Assembly (NCBI RefSeq): GCF_902506495.1
Contig: NZ_LR733264.1
Location: 62,001 to 126,000 of the forward strand
Direction: 5' to 3'
DNA length: 64,000 nt
Source of the DNA: Pseudomonas sp. 8O
Lineage (GTDB): Bacteria; Pseudomonadota; Gammaproteobacteria; Pseudomonadales; Pseudomonadaceae
Positions 44,109 to 53,095 of this stretch are shown here, piece after piece (the stretch's first letter is position 1; every line of letters begins with the position of its first letter). Under the pieces are notes generated by a model. It had not been told where the DNA came from, did not search any database, and was given only the letters and a program-made list of their open reading frames with translations. A program made the position numbers and the translations under genes.

Positions 44109-45386
44109 ATGATTCAGAATAACTGGCTGGCCGGCAGCTTGGGCGCTGTTGGCCTGATGGGCATGTTCGCGTCTATTTCCGCGCAGGCGGACTTCTTCGA
44201 TGATCGAAACGTCAGTCTCGGCTTGCGCAATTTCTATATCGATCGCGACTTCAAACAGCATGATGCGCCCAAATCGCGTATTGGCAGTTGGACTCAGGGT
44301 TTCGATTTTCGCGCCATCTCCGGATATACCGAAGGCACGCTGCAATTCGGACTCGACGTCTCGGCGCAATATGCCTATCGCCTGGATGGCGGTGGTGGTC
44401 GCGGCCCGGACACCATCATTCCCTATGATGACAGCAAGGGCGAGCAGGTGCGTGACTATGGCCGTGCCGCGCTGACGGCCAAGATGCGTTATTCCAAGAC
44501 CGAGCTGAAGGTGGGTGAGCACCGCCCGATGCTGCCGGTGGCCTTCTATGACGATTCGCGCCAGCTGATCACCACCTACCACGGCTTCATGCTGGAGTCG
44601 CGTGAAGTGGACAAGCTGACCCTTACTGCCGGCCGGTTTACCGAGATCAGCAGTCGTGAGTCGTCCAACCGCGAGAAGATGTACCTGTTCAACGGGCCGG
44701 ATATCCAGCGCCGCAGCGATGGTCTGAACTTCGGCGGTGCCACCTACGCCTTCACTCCGTCGTTGTCTGCTACTTACTTCTACGGTCAGTTGGAAGACAT
44801 CTACCAGCAGCAGTATCTCGGCGGTACCTACAACGCCGACCTGGGTAACGGCTTCGGGCTCAAGACTGACCTGCGCTACTTCGACAATCGTGAGGACGGC
44901 AAGGCACTCTACGGTGACATCGACAACCGCTCCTACGGCGCGATGACCACCCTGCGCAAGGGGGCCCACGCTGTCGGTGTCGGCTACCAGCGCATGCTTG
45001 GCGACAGTACCTTCCCCACCCTCAACGGCTACGCACCGCAGCCGTACCTGGTGAACTGGTCAACCGTCGCCTTCGTCAAGCCCAACGAGAGCTCCTGGCA
45101 ACTGCGCTACGACCTGGACTTCGCCAGCTATGGCGTACCTGGGCTGAAGCTGATGACCCGCTACCTGCGCGGTACCGGTATCGACCGTGGCAGCAACGAT
45201 CTGGATCAGAACGTGGAGAGTGAGCGCAACATCTTCCTCAGCTACGTGGTGCAGAGCGGTCCCCTCAAGGGCGTAGGTTTCGAGTGGCGCAACATCGACG
45301 TGAAGACCCGCTACGGCAATGGCGCGGCGTCGGGTGCTGACTACAAGGAGAACCGCCTGATCACCTCCTACACCTTCAAGTTCTGA
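44109..45386 (+). CDS. OprD-family outer-membrane porin
   Basis: The 425-residue protein has a signal peptide (to about AQADFF at residue 26) and OprD-type features: NVSLGLRNFYIDRDF, GSWTQGFDFRAISGYTEGTLQFGLD and the terminal TSYTFKF. OprD-family channels in pseudomonads admit aromatic and other carboxylates. Position after the iac genes suggests uptake of indole-3-acetate or a related acid. It has its own upstream regulatory region. Confidence 0.88.
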   Translation: MIQNNWLAGSLGAVGLMGMFASISAQADFFDDRNVSLGLRNFYIDRDFKQHDAPKSRIGSWTQGFDFRAISGYTEGTLQFGLDVSAQYAYRLDGGGGRGPDTIIPYDDSKGEQVRDYGRAALTAKMRYSKTELKVGEHRPMLPVAFYDDSRQLITTYHGFMLESREVDKLTLTAGRFTEISSRESSNREKMYLFNGPDIQRRSDGLNFGGATYAFTPSLSATYFYGQLEDIYQQQYLGGTYNADLGNGFGLKTDLRYFDNREDGKALYGDIDNRSYGAMTTLRKGAHAVGVGYQRMLGDSTFPTLNGYAPQPYLVNWSTVAFVKPNESSWQLRYDLDFASYGVPGLKLMTRYLRGTGIDRGSNDLDQNVESERNIFLSYVVQSGPLKGVGFEWRNIDVKTRYGNGAASGADYKENRLITSYTFKF

Positions 45387-45446
45387 CCTGCGGCGGGGTC
45401 GGATGCAGATCCGGCTCCGCCTGCATTCAACGGTTGCGAGAAGACG

Positions 45447-46070
45447 ATGCGACTCTACGAACTGATCACCTTCACCCTGCGCGTGCGCACCCCGGCCGAA
45501 GCACTGAAGCGCCTGCGTGAGACGCTCGCCGAGGTGCGCGATGGCTGCATGCTGATGGGCTGCTGGTCGTCCGAAATCGGCCCACTGAACCAGATCGCCG
45601 TGTTACGCGGTTTCCGTGACGAGACGGCGCGGCAGGCTGAGCGCGAGCGCTTCCTGCAGGCACCCGATGCCTTCGGTATCGAAGCCTTCATGCTCGACAT
45701 GAAGGTGGAGAACTACACGCTTTTCCCCTTTCTCGAACCCCTGGCGCCCGGTCATCACGGGCCGTTCTACGAGCTGCGCGAATACAACCTGATTCCCTCG
45801 GGCCTGGCGCCTACCATGGCAGGCTGGGAGAAGGCAGTCAGCTCGCGCACTGGGGCCGGTTACTCAGCGGTCTATGCAGCGTTCTTCGCCACCGACGGGC
45901 GCACCCCGCGCTACCTGCACATCTGGCCGTACGCGACCCAGGAGCAACGCCTGGATGTGCGCTCTCGTGCAGTGGCGGACGGTGTCTGGCCGCCGGAGAA
46001 CTCCGGGCCGCAACTGCGCGAGATGCATTCCACCCTCTATCTGCCGGCGGCGTTCTCGCCGTTGCAGTAG
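45447..46070 (+). CDS. NIPSNAP-family protein
   Basis: The 207-residue protein consists of two dimeric alpha/beta-barrel halves, each opening with a typical RLYELITFTLR / YELREYNLIPSG stretch, as in NIPSNAP proteins. Small proteins of this fold occur in aromatic-degradation operons, but a reaction is not assigned. It lies 60 bases after the porin gene and is followed by a strong terminator, so it closes the iac/porin transcript. Confidence 0.72.
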   Translation: MRLYELITFTLRVRTPAEALKRLRETLAEVRDGCMLMGCWSSEIGPLNQIAVLRGFRDETARQAERERFLQAPDAFGIEAFMLDMKVENYTLFPFLEPLAPGHHGPFYELREYNLIPSGLAPTMAGWEKAVSSRTGAGYSAVYAAFFATDGRTPRYLHIWPYATQEQRLDVRSRAVADGVWPPENSGPQLREMHSTLYLPAAFSPLQ

Positions 46071-46087
46071 GGCAGGGACTCTTTCAT

Positions 46088-46115
46088 GCCCGTCTCCCTC
46101 CTTGCGGGCTTTTTT
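46088..46115 (+). terminator. Intrinsic terminator after the iac-porin-NIPSNAP block
   Basis: GCCCG (46088-46092) pairs with CGGGC (46105-46109), followed by TTTTTT (46110-46115). It sits just before the convergent end of catR. Confidence 0.75.
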
Positions 46116-46127
46116 CTTCCTCCGCGC

Positions 46128-47012
46128 TTAGCGCTGGTGCGCGCGCGACAGCTCGTCGACCAGAGTCAGGCAGTGATCGAGCGCCGGCGAGGCGTCGCCG
46201 ATACGCCGGCTGATGATGATCGGCGAGGTGGCCTGCGCATCCTGCAGCGGCGCGTAGTCGATGTCGGCGCGGTGCAGTACCTGCACCGAGGCCGGTACCA
46301 GGGTGATGCCGATGCCGGCGGCGACCAGGCCGATGGCTGTCTGCAGCTCGTTGGTCCACTGCGCCACGCGAATCTGCAGGCCATGGGTGGCAAACAGCGT
46401 CAGCACATGGTCGGCGTAGCTCGGGCGTGGGTTGCCCGGGTACAGCACGAACGGCTCGCGGGCCAGCTCGGCCAGGCTCACCGGTCCCGGCAGCAGCGGA
46501 TGCCCGGCGGGCAGCGCGGCGACCAGGGGGTCGAGCCTCAGCACCTGCTGCGAGATGGCCGCATCGTTGATGTGGATACGGCCGAAGCCGACGTCGATAC
46601 GCCCGGCCTTGAGTGCTTCCACCTGTTGCAGCGTGGTCATTTCCGACAGACCCAGTTCCAGGCCGGCGTCACTGCGCAGACGGCGAATCAGTTCCGGCAG
46701 CACGCCGTAGAGGGTGGACGGGGCGAAGCCGATACCGAGCCAGGCCTTCTCGCCCGAACCGATGCGCCGGGTGCTATCGCAGACCTTGGCCAGTTGCTCG
46801 AGCAGGGCATTGGAGTGCTCGTGGAAGAAGCGCCCGGCTTCGGTCAGGCGCAGCGGCCGGCCGCGTTCGAGCAGGGCCACACCGAGTTCGTCCTCGAGCT
46901 GCTGGATTTGCCGGCTCAGTGGTGGCTGGGCGATGTGCAGGCGCTCGGCGGCGCGGGTGAAGTTGAGGGTTTCGGCGAGCGCCTGGAAATAGCGCAGGTG
47001 GCGAAGCTCCAT
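46128..47012 (-). CDS. catR: LysR-type activator of the catechol operon
   Basis: The 294-residue protein has the CatR/BenM-like start MELRHLRYFQALAETLNFTRAAERLHIAQPPLSRQIQQLE in separate helix-turn-helix parts, then an effector domain that would bind cis,cis-muconate. It is divergent from catB. Part of its 3' end is repeated as a relic at 54100-54175. Confidence 0.92.
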   Translation of the reverse strand: MELRHLRYFQALAETLNFTRAAERLHIAQPPLSRQIQQLEDELGVALLERGRPLRLTEAGRFFHEHSNALLEQLAKVCDSTRRIGSGEKAWLGIGFAPSTLYGVLPELIRRLRSDAGLELGLSEMTTLQQVEALKAGRIDVGFGRIHINDAAISQQVLRLDPLVAALPAGHPLLPGPVSLAELAREPFVLYPGNPRPSYADHVLTLFATHGLQIRVAQWTNELQTAIGLVAAGIGITLVPASVQVLHRADIDYAPLQDAQATSPIIISRRIGDASPALDHCLTLVDELSRAHQR

Positions 47013-47037
47013 GGGCGACTGTCCTCTGAGGTTGACG

Positions 47038-47052
47038 ATACCTTCAGGGTAT
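47038..47052. promoter_or_regulatory. CatR-type operator
   Basis: ATACC (47038-47042) and GGTAT (47048-47052) form a perfect inverted repeat around TTCAG in the 102-base catR-catB gap. LysR regulators bind such interrupted palindromes, and a GGTAT half-site matches what I recall of the Pseudomonas CatR recognition site. The catB start lies 62 bases further on. Confidence 0.65.
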
Positions 47053-47114
47053 TGTTGCAGACAAAATCAATATTGGAACCTCTCAAAAGGCAGGATCAAT
47101 ATCAGTCCATAGAT

Positions 47115-48260
47115 ATGAGCAACCTGATGGGTATTGAAATGAGCCACGCCGCGATCGAGTCGCTCGAAGCGATCATCGTTGACCTGCCGACCATCCGCCC
47201 GCACAAGCTGGCGATGCACACCATGCAGAACCAGACCCTGGTGATCCTGCGCCTGCGCTGCGCCGACGGTATCGAGGGCATCGGTGAGGCCACCACCATC
47301 GGTGGCCTGTCCTATGGCAACGAGAGCCCGGACAGCATCAAGGTCAATCTGGATCGTCATTTCGCGCCGCTGCTGATCGGCCAGGACGCCAGCAATATCA
47401 ACGCCTGCATGCAGCGCATCGACCGCGTGGTGAAGGGCAACACCTTCGCCCGCTCGGCCGTGGAAACCGCGCTGCTCGATGCCCAGGGCAAGCGCCTCGG
47501 CCTGCCAGTCAGCGAGATCCTCGGCGGCCGCGTGCGCGACAGCCTGGAAGTGGCTTGGACCCTGGCCAGCGGCGACACCGGCAAGGACATCGCCGAAGGC
47601 GAACAGATGCTCGAAGCCCGTCGCCACCGCATCTTCAAACTGAAGATCGGCGCCGGTGAGGTGAGCAAGGACCTGGCCCACGTCATCGCCATCAAACAGG
47701 CCCTCGGTGAGCGCGCCAGCGTGCGTGTCGACGTCAACCAGGCCTGGGACGAGGCGGTGGCCCTGCGTGCCTGTCGCATACTCGGCGACAACGGCATCGA
47801 CCTGATCGAGCAGCCGATCTCGCGTCATAACCGCGGTGGCCAGGTGCGCCTGAACCAGTCCAGCCCGGCGCCAATCATGGCCGACGAATCCATCGAATGC
47901 GTGGAGGACGCCTTCAACCTTGCACGTGACGGTGCTGCCCCGGTGTTCGCACTGAAGATCGCCAAGAACGGTGGCCCGCGCGCCGTGCTGCGTACTGCCA
48001 GCATCGCCGAGGCAGCCGGCATCGGCCTGTACGGCGGCACCATGCTCGAGGGCAGCGTCGGCACCCTGGCTTCGGCCCATGCGTTCATCACCCTGAACAA
48101 GCTGGCCTGGGATACCGAACTGTTCGGCCCGCTGTTGCTGACCGAAGACATCGTCACCGAGCCGCCGCTGTACCGCGACTTCCACCTGCACGTGCCGCGC
48201 CTGCCCGGCATTGGCCTGACCCTCGACGAGGAGCGCCTGGCGCGCTTCCGCCGTTCCTAA
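47115..48260 (+). CDS. catB: Muconate cycloisomerase
   Basis: CatB converts cis,cis-muconate to muconolactone. The protein of up to 381 residues follows the enolase-superfamily pattern: PTIRPHKLAMHTM, the catalytic FKLKIG lysines, RVDVNQAWDE and DLIEQPISR for Mg binding, and ALKIAKNGG. It closely resembles P. putida CatB. ATGs at 47115, 47127 and 47139 are in frame with no clear ribosome binding site. Family alignment favours a start near 47139. Confidence 0.95.
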   Translation: MSNLMGIEMSHAAIESLEAIIVDLPTIRPHKLAMHTMQNQTLVILRLRCADGIEGIGEATTIGGLSYGNESPDSIKVNLDRHFAPLLIGQDASNINACMQRIDRVVKGNTFARSAVETALLDAQGKRLGLPVSEILGGRVRDSLEVAWTLASGDTGKDIAEGEQMLEARRHRIFKLKIGAGEVSKDLAHVIAIKQALGERASVRVDVNQAWDEAVALRACRILGDNGIDLIEQPISRHNRGGQVRLNQSSPAPIMADESIECVEDAFNLARDGAAPVFALKIAKNGGPRAVLRTASIAEAAGIGLYGGTMLEGSVGTLASAHAFITLNKLAWDTELFGPLLLTEDIVTEPPLYRDFHLHVPRLPGIGLTLDEERLARFRRS

Positions 48261-48285
48261 CCCCGCGCGAAGGAGGAGAGCTCTC

Positions 48286-48576
48286 ATGCTGTTCCACGTG
48301 AAGATGACCGTGAAGTTACCGGTCGACATGGACCCCGCTCAGGCGGCCAAGCTCAAGGCCGACGAGAAAGAACTGGCGCAGCGCCTGCAGCGCGATGGCA
48401 AATGGCGCCACCTGTGGCGCATCGCCGGCCACTATGCCAACTACAGCGTGTTCGACCTGGCCAGCGTCGAGGAACTGCACGATACCCTCATGCAGTTGCC
48501 GCTGTTTCCCTACATGGAGATCGAGGTGAACGGCCTGTGTCGTCACCCGTCTTCGATCCACCAGGACGATCGCTGA
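48286..48576 (+). CDS. catC: Muconolactone delta-isomerase
   Basis: CatC isomerises muconolactone to 3-oxoadipate enol-lactone. The 96-residue protein has the family pattern MLFHVKMTVKLP, QRDGKWRHLWRIAGHYANYSVFD in parts, and LPLFPYMEIEV. It lies 25 bases after catB, with GGAGGAG before its ATG. Confidence 0.95.
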   Translation: MLFHVKMTVKLPVDMDPAQAAKLKADEKELAQRLQRDGKWRHLWRIAGHYANYSVFDLASVEELHDTLMQLPLFPYMEIEVNGLCRHPSSIHQDDR

Positions 48577-48616
48577 TCAATCTTCCAGTCGATAAAAACA
48601 AGATGAGGAAATAATC

Positions 48617-49546
48617 ATGAGCATCAAACTGTCGCATACCGAAAGCGTCCAGAACTTCTTCAAGGAAGTCAGCGGCCTGACCAACGATCAGGGCAGCCCG
48701 CGTATGAAGGCGCTGATCAATCGCATCCTGCAGGACAGCATCCGCATCATCGAGGACATGGAGGTCACCACCGAAGAGTTCTGGAAGGCGGTGGACTACC
48801 TCAACCGCATGGGTGCTCGCAGCGAAGCCGGCCTGTTGGTCGCCGGTCTGGGTCTGGAGCACTACCTGGATCTGCTGCTCGATGCCAAGGACGAGGCGGC
48901 CGGCCTCACTGGTGGCACCCCGCGCACCATCGAAGGCCCGCTGTACGTGGCCGGTGCGCCGATGACCGAAGGCGAAGCACGGATGGACGACGGCACCGAC
49001 CCGGGTACGCCGATGTACCTGCATGGCCGCGTGGTCGATAGCCACGGCAAGCCGGTTGCTGGCGCCATCGTCGATGTCTGGCATGCCAATACCAAAGGGA
49101 CCTATTCCTACTTCGATTCGAGCCAGAGCGATTACAACCTGCGTCGACGCATCGTCACCGATGCCGATGGCAGCTACCGCGCGCGCAGTATCGTGCCGTC
49201 CGGTTATGGCTGCCCACCCGAAGGCACCACGCAGGAGCTGCTCAACCAGCTTGGTCGCCACGGCAACCGCCCAGCGCACATCCACTTCTTCATCTCCGCA
49301 CCTGGCTATCGTCACCTGACCACGCAGATCAACCTGGCGGGCGACGAGTACCTGTGGGACGACTTCGCCTACGCCACCCGCGAAGGCCTGATCGGCGACG
49401 TGACCTTCGTCGAGGGTGAAGCCGCTGCACGCGACCGTGGCTTTCAGGGCAATCGCTTCGCTGAAGTGAACTTCGACTTCCAGCTGCAGAGTGCACCCGT
49501 ACCGGATGCCGAACAGCGCAACGCGCGCCCCCGGGCCTTGCAGTAA
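48617..49546 (+). CDS. catA: Catechol 1,2-dioxygenase
   Basis: CatA performs intradiol cleavage of catechol to cis,cis-muconate. The 309-residue protein has the helical N-terminal lid and the Fe(III) ligands in GPLYVAGAP (Tyr), VPSGYG (Tyr) and RPAHIHFF (two His). It is the convergence point of the iac, ant and ben routes in this window. Gene order catBCA is as in P. putida and P. aeruginosa. Confidence 0.96.
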   Translation: MSIKLSHTESVQNFFKEVSGLTNDQGSPRMKALINRILQDSIRIIEDMEVTTEEFWKAVDYLNRMGARSEAGLLVAGLGLEHYLDLLLDAKDEAAGLTGGTPRTIEGPLYVAGAPMTEGEARMDDGTDPGTPMYLHGRVVDSHGKPVAGAIVDVWHANTKGTYSYFDSSQSDYNLRRRIVTDADGSYRARSIVPSGYGCPPEGTTQELLNQLGRHGNRPAHIHFFISAPGYRHLTTQINLAGDEYLWDDFAYATREGLIGDVTFVEGEAAARDRGFQGNRFAEVNFDFQLQSAPVPDAEQRNARPRALQ

Positions 49547-49574
49547 GACCGGGTCGCCAACCACCCCGATCAAT

Positions 49575-49600
49575 AGCCGGCCTTGGTGCCGGCTTTTTTT
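49575..49600 (+). terminator. Intrinsic terminator of catBCA
   Basis: AGCCGG (49575-49580) pairs with CCGGCT (49589-49594), followed directly by a T-run to 49600. Confidence 0.85.
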
Positions 49601-49693
49601 ATTCCGTCTCACCCTAGGGACGGGGCGAGGAATCGGGCTGGGAGCCTGGCGGGCTTTGCGGCATGATCGCAGCATGTCCCTTCGGTGCCCGCG

Positions 49694-50626
49694 ATGAACA
49701 TCGACACCCGTATCAAATTCCGCCACCTGCTGTGCTTTCTCGAAATCGCTCGCCAGCGCAGCTTCGCCAAGGCGGCCGATGCCCTGGCGGTCAGCCAGCC
49801 GGCGATTTCCAAGACGCTCAAGGAACTGGAGGAGATCCTCGAGGCCAGCCTGTTCGAGCGGGGCAGGAACGGGGTGAGTCTGACCGCTGCCGGCGTGGCC
49901 TTCATGCGTTACGCCGGGCCCTGCGTGCAGGCGCTGCGCGATGGGGTGAACAGTCTTCGCGAAGGTGAGCACGAGGCCGGCCAGGTGCGAGTCGGTGTGC
50001 TTTCTACTGTAGAGAGCCTGCTGATTCCCGAGGTGGTGCGACGCCTACATCAGCGTCACTCGGCGCTGGTGGTCAGCGTGGCCACCGGGCCGGGTGCCTA
50101 CCTGCTCGGTCAGTTGCGCGTTGGCGAGCTGGACCTGGTGGTCGGACGCATGACCGACAGCCCGGACATCCAGGGCCTGACCTTCGAGCATCTGTACAGC
50201 GAGTCGATGAGCCTGGTGGTGCGCCCCGGTCACCCGCTGCTGGCCGCAGGCGCCGCCACACTGGGGCGGCTCGGCGATTACCCGCTGGTGTTGCCGACGG
50301 CGGGCACCACCATCCGCAAGCACGCCGACAGCCTGTTCGTGCAGTGCGGGGTGACGCCGTCGCGGCAGCGCCTGGAGACCCTGTCGCCGGCGTTGAGTCG
50401 GCGCTACGTGCTGTCCGGCGATGCGCTGTGGGTGGCGCCGCAGGACGCAGTGTGCCTGGACGTGCAGCGTGGCGAGCTGGTCGAGCTGCAGTTGGGCGTG
50501 CAGGAACCAGGCGGCTCGGTGGGCATCTGTCGCAACAGCGCGCTGGCACTGCCGCTGGCTGCCGAGCAGTTCTGCGCTGCGCTGCGTGAGGTGGCCGAAG
50601 CCTACCGCGAAGGGTTGTTTGCATAA
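49694..50626 (+). CDS. pcaQ: LysR-type regulator of protocatechuate genes
   Basis: The 310-residue protein has an N-terminal helix-turn-helix ([30 protein letters not shown] in parts) and a LysR effector domain ([18 protein letters not shown]). It is transcribed toward pcaHG. A PcaQ-type palindrome overlaps its stop codon, which supports the assignment. I use the ATG at 49694. A GTG 9 bases earlier is possible. Confidence 0.87.
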   Translation: MNIDTRIKFRHLLCFLEIARQRSFAKAADALAVSQPAISKTLKELEEILEASLFERGRNGVSLTAAGVAFMRYAGPCVQALRDGVNSLREGEHEAGQVRVGVLSTVESLLIPEVVRRLHQRHSALVVSVATGPGAYLLGQLRVGELDLVVGRMTDSPDIQGLTFEHLYSESMSLVVRPGHPLLAAGAATLGRLGDYPLVLPTAGTTIRKHADSLFVQCGVTPSRQRLETLSPALSRRYVLSGDALWVAPQDAVCLDVQRGELVELQLGVQEPGGSVGICRNSALALPLAAEQFCAALREVAEAYREGLFA

Positions 50627-50638
50627 CCACCTGGTTAT
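50623..50638. promoter_or_regulatory. PcaQ-type operator before pcaHG
   Basis: ATAACCACCTGGTTAT is a perfect inverted repeat (ATAACCA / TGGTTAT around CC). It fits the ATAACC-N4-GGTTA pattern I recall for the Sinorhizobium PcaQ site. It begins in the last codons of pcaQ and lies 105 bases before pcaH. Confidence 0.75.
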
Positions 50639-50742
50639 GGTTTGGCGGTGTCTTTTCAATATTCCCCGCGTCTGCTTTGTCGGAAACTGTGCTTCAGCCT
50701 GATCCCAGGTCGACTCCACAATACTCACAACAGGAGCGCACC

Positions 50743-51462
50743 ATGCCTGCCGAGGACAACCGCCGTTTCGTCATTCGTGACCGCAACTGGCACCCCAAAG
50801 CCCTGACGCCCGATTACAAGACCTCCATCGCCCGTTCGCCGCGCCAGGCGCTGGTGAGCATCCCGCAGTCGATCTCCGAGACCACCGGCCCGGACTTCTC
50901 GCACCTGAAGTTCGCCGAGCACGACAACGACCTGCTGCTCAACTTCAACAACGGTGGCCTGCCCATCGGCGAGCGCATCATCGTTTCCGGCCGGGTGATG
51001 GATCAGTACGGCAAGCCGATCCCGCATACCCTGGTGGAGATGTGGCAGGCCAACGCCGGCGGCCGCTACCGGCACAAGAACGATCGCTATCTGGCGCCGC
51101 TCGACCCCAACTTCGGCGGTGTCGGCCGGGCACTGACCGACAGCGAAGGTCGCTATATCTTCCGCACCATCAAGCCCGGACCCTATCCGTGGCGCAACAA
51201 CCCCAACGACTGGCGCCCGGCGCATATCCACTTCTCGCTCAATGGCCCATCGATTTCCACTCGCCTGATCACCCAGCTGTACTTCGAGGGTGATCCGTTG
51301 ATTCCGCTGTGCCCGATCGTCAAGTCCATCGCCAACCCGGATGCGGTACAGACGCTGATAGCCAAGCTCGACATGAGCACGGCCAACCCGATGGATTGCC
51401 TGGCCTACCGCTTCGATATCGTGTTGCGCGGCCAGCGGAAGACCCATTTCGAGAACAAATGA
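50743..51462 (+). CDS. pcaH: Protocatechuate 3,4-dioxygenase beta subunit
   Basis: PcaH carries the catalytic Fe(III) of the enzyme that opens protocatechuate to 3-carboxy-cis,cis-muconate. The 239-residue protein has the iron ligands in NDRYLAPLD (Tyr), PGPYPW (Tyr) and RPAHIHFS (two His). CAGGAG precedes the ATG. It is paired with pcaG 12 bases downstream. Confidence 0.95.
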   Translation: MPAEDNRRFVIRDRNWHPKALTPDYKTSIARSPRQALVSIPQSISETTGPDFSHLKFAEHDNDLLLNFNNGGLPIGERIIVSGRVMDQYGKPIPHTLVEMWQANAGGRYRHKNDRYLAPLDPNFGGVGRALTDSEGRYIFRTIKPGPYPWRNNPNDWRPAHIHFSLNGPSISTRLITQLYFEGDPLIPLCPIVKSIANPDAVQTLIAKLDMSTANPMDCLAYRFDIVLRGQRKTHFENK

Positions 51463-51474
51463 GGAGGATGCCCC

Positions 51475-52083
51475 ATGCCTGTTGAATTGCTGCCGGAAAC
51501 TCCCTCGCAGACCGCCGGCCCCTACGTCCATATCGGTTTGGCCCTGGCCGCCGCCGGCAACCCGATCCGTGAGCAGGAAATCTGGAACCAGATGGCGAGG
51601 CCCGAAGCCCCGGGCGAGCACATCGTGTTGGTCGGCCATGTCTATGACGGCAACGGCCATCTGGTGCGCGATGCTTTCCTCGAACTGTGGCAGGCCGACC
51701 ACCAGGGCCAGTACGACGAGGATTACGACCCGTCCAAAGCGTTCAACGGTTTCGCTCGTACCGCCACCACCTTCGACGCCGGCAGTGAGTGGACCGCTTA
51801 CACGGTCAAGCCGGGCGTGGTGAACAATGCTGCCGGCGTGCCGATGGCGCCGCACGTGAACGTCGCGCTGTTCGCCCGCGGCATCAACATTCACCTCAAC
51901 ACCCGCCTGTACTTCGAAGACGAGGCCGAGGCCAACGCCAAGGATCCGGTGCTGAACCTGATCGAGCAGCCACAGCGCCGCGAGACGCTGATCGCCAAAC
52001 GCTGCGAAGTGGACGGCAAGCCGGCGTACCGTTTCGACATCCGCATTCAGGGTGAGGGCGAGACGGTCTTCTTTGACTTCTGA
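51475..52083 (+). CDS. pcaG: Protocatechuate 3,4-dioxygenase alpha subunit
   Basis: The 202-residue subunit (LPETPSQTAGPYVHIGLA at the start) has the dioxygenase fold without a metal site and completes the (alpha-beta)12-type enzyme. GAGGAGG precedes the ATG. The following ATPase frame overlaps its 3' end. Confidence 0.95.
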   Translation: MPVELLPETPSQTAGPYVHIGLALAAAGNPIREQEIWNQMARPEAPGEHIVLVGHVYDGNGHLVRDAFLELWQADHQGQYDEDYDPSKAFNGFARTATTFDAGSEWTAYTVKPGVVNNAAGVPMAPHVNVALFARGINIHLNTRLYFEDEAEANAKDPVLNLIEQPQRRETLIAKRCEVDGKPAYRFDIRIQGEGETVFFDF

Positions 52084-53095
52084 GTTGTGCTCGCAGACCT
52101 TGCGCTTCATCGAAGCGCAAGGTCTGCATCTGGACGATGCCCAGCAACGGACGCTCGCCCGCCTGACCGATTGGTTGCAGGCGCGCATTCGGCCGTCTGG
52201 CTGGCGGCGCCGGCCTGCGGCTGGCGCTTACCTGTGGGGCGGTGTCGGTCGTGGCAAGAGCCTGTTGCTGGCGGCCTTGTTCGAGGCCGCGCCAGTTGCC
52301 AGCAAGCGCCGTATGCATGTCCATGCGCTGCTGCAGGACGTGCAGCGCCGTCTGCTGGCGCATGCCGGCCAGGCTGATCCGCTGCAGCGCGTGGCCGACG
52401 AACTGGCCCGCGAGGCACGGCTGCTCTATCTCGATGAATGCCATGTCCATGACATCGGCGATGCAATCCTGCTCGGGCGCCTGTTGCAGACCCTGATCGA
52501 GCGCGACTGCATCCTCCTGTTCAGCTCCAACTACACCCCGGCGCAGTTGTGTCCCAACCCGCTGTATCACAGTCGTTTCAAACCGTTCGCCGAGCTGCTG
52601 CAGCGCCGCTGCCTGGTGCTGCAGATGGAGGCCGGCCCTGACTACCGTGCCCACAGCACGCGGCACTGGGGACTTTACCTGCAAGGCCCTGCCAGATTGC
52701 TGGAGGCGCGGCTGGCGCATCTGCCGGCCACGTCTCAGTTGCTTGTGCAGCGCCGTACTCTGGCACTGCGCGGCATGGATGAACGAACGATCTGGCTGGA
52801 CTTCGCCGCACTGTGCCGGCAGCCGCTGGCCAGCAGTGACTACCTGCAGCTATGCCAGCGTTTCGCGCACATCGCCATCGGTGAGTTGCCCGCACTGGGG
52901 CGTTGCACGCTGGACGAGCAACAGCGTCTGATCAACTTCATCGACATCGCTTACGACCGTGCGTGTGAACTCTGGCTGCAAGGCGAGCGCCCTCTCGATG
53001 TGCTGTGTGCAGGTGTCTCGCACGGCGACTTTTCCCGTACTCGCAGTCGCTTTGCGCAACTGCGCCAAGAACAAGCGGAGAGCCTGGCATGCTAG
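52052..53095 (+). CDS. AFG1/ZapE-like P-loop ATPase
   Basis: The roughly 347-residue protein has the AFG1/ZapE plan: Walker A GGVGRGKS within AYLWGGVGRGKSLLL, Walker B LLYLDECHVHDIGDA, and SSNYTPAQL. The usual family FDEF form is YLDE here, so it may be a divergent paralogue rather than the cell-division ZapE. The start is uncertain: GTG at 52052 overlaps pcaG by 32 bases, and TTG at 52073 is another option. It overlaps the permease gene by 7 bases. Confidence 0.77.
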   Translation: MRARRSSLTSELCSQTLRFIEAQGLHLDDAQQRTLARLTDWLQARIRPSGWRRRPAAGAYLWGGVGRGKSLLLAALFEAAPVASKRRMHVHALLQDVQRRLLAHAGQADPLQRVADELAREARLLYLDECHVHDIGDAILLGRLLQTLIERDCILLFSSNYTPAQLCPNPLYHSRFKPFAELLQRRCLVLQMEAGPDYRAHSTRHWGLYLQGPARLLEARLAHLPATSQLLVQRRTLALRGMDERTIWLDFAALCRQPLASSDYLQLCQRFAHIAIGELPALGRCTLDEQQRLINFIDIAYDRACELWLQGERPLDVLCAGVSHGDFSRTRSRFAQLRQEQAESLAC

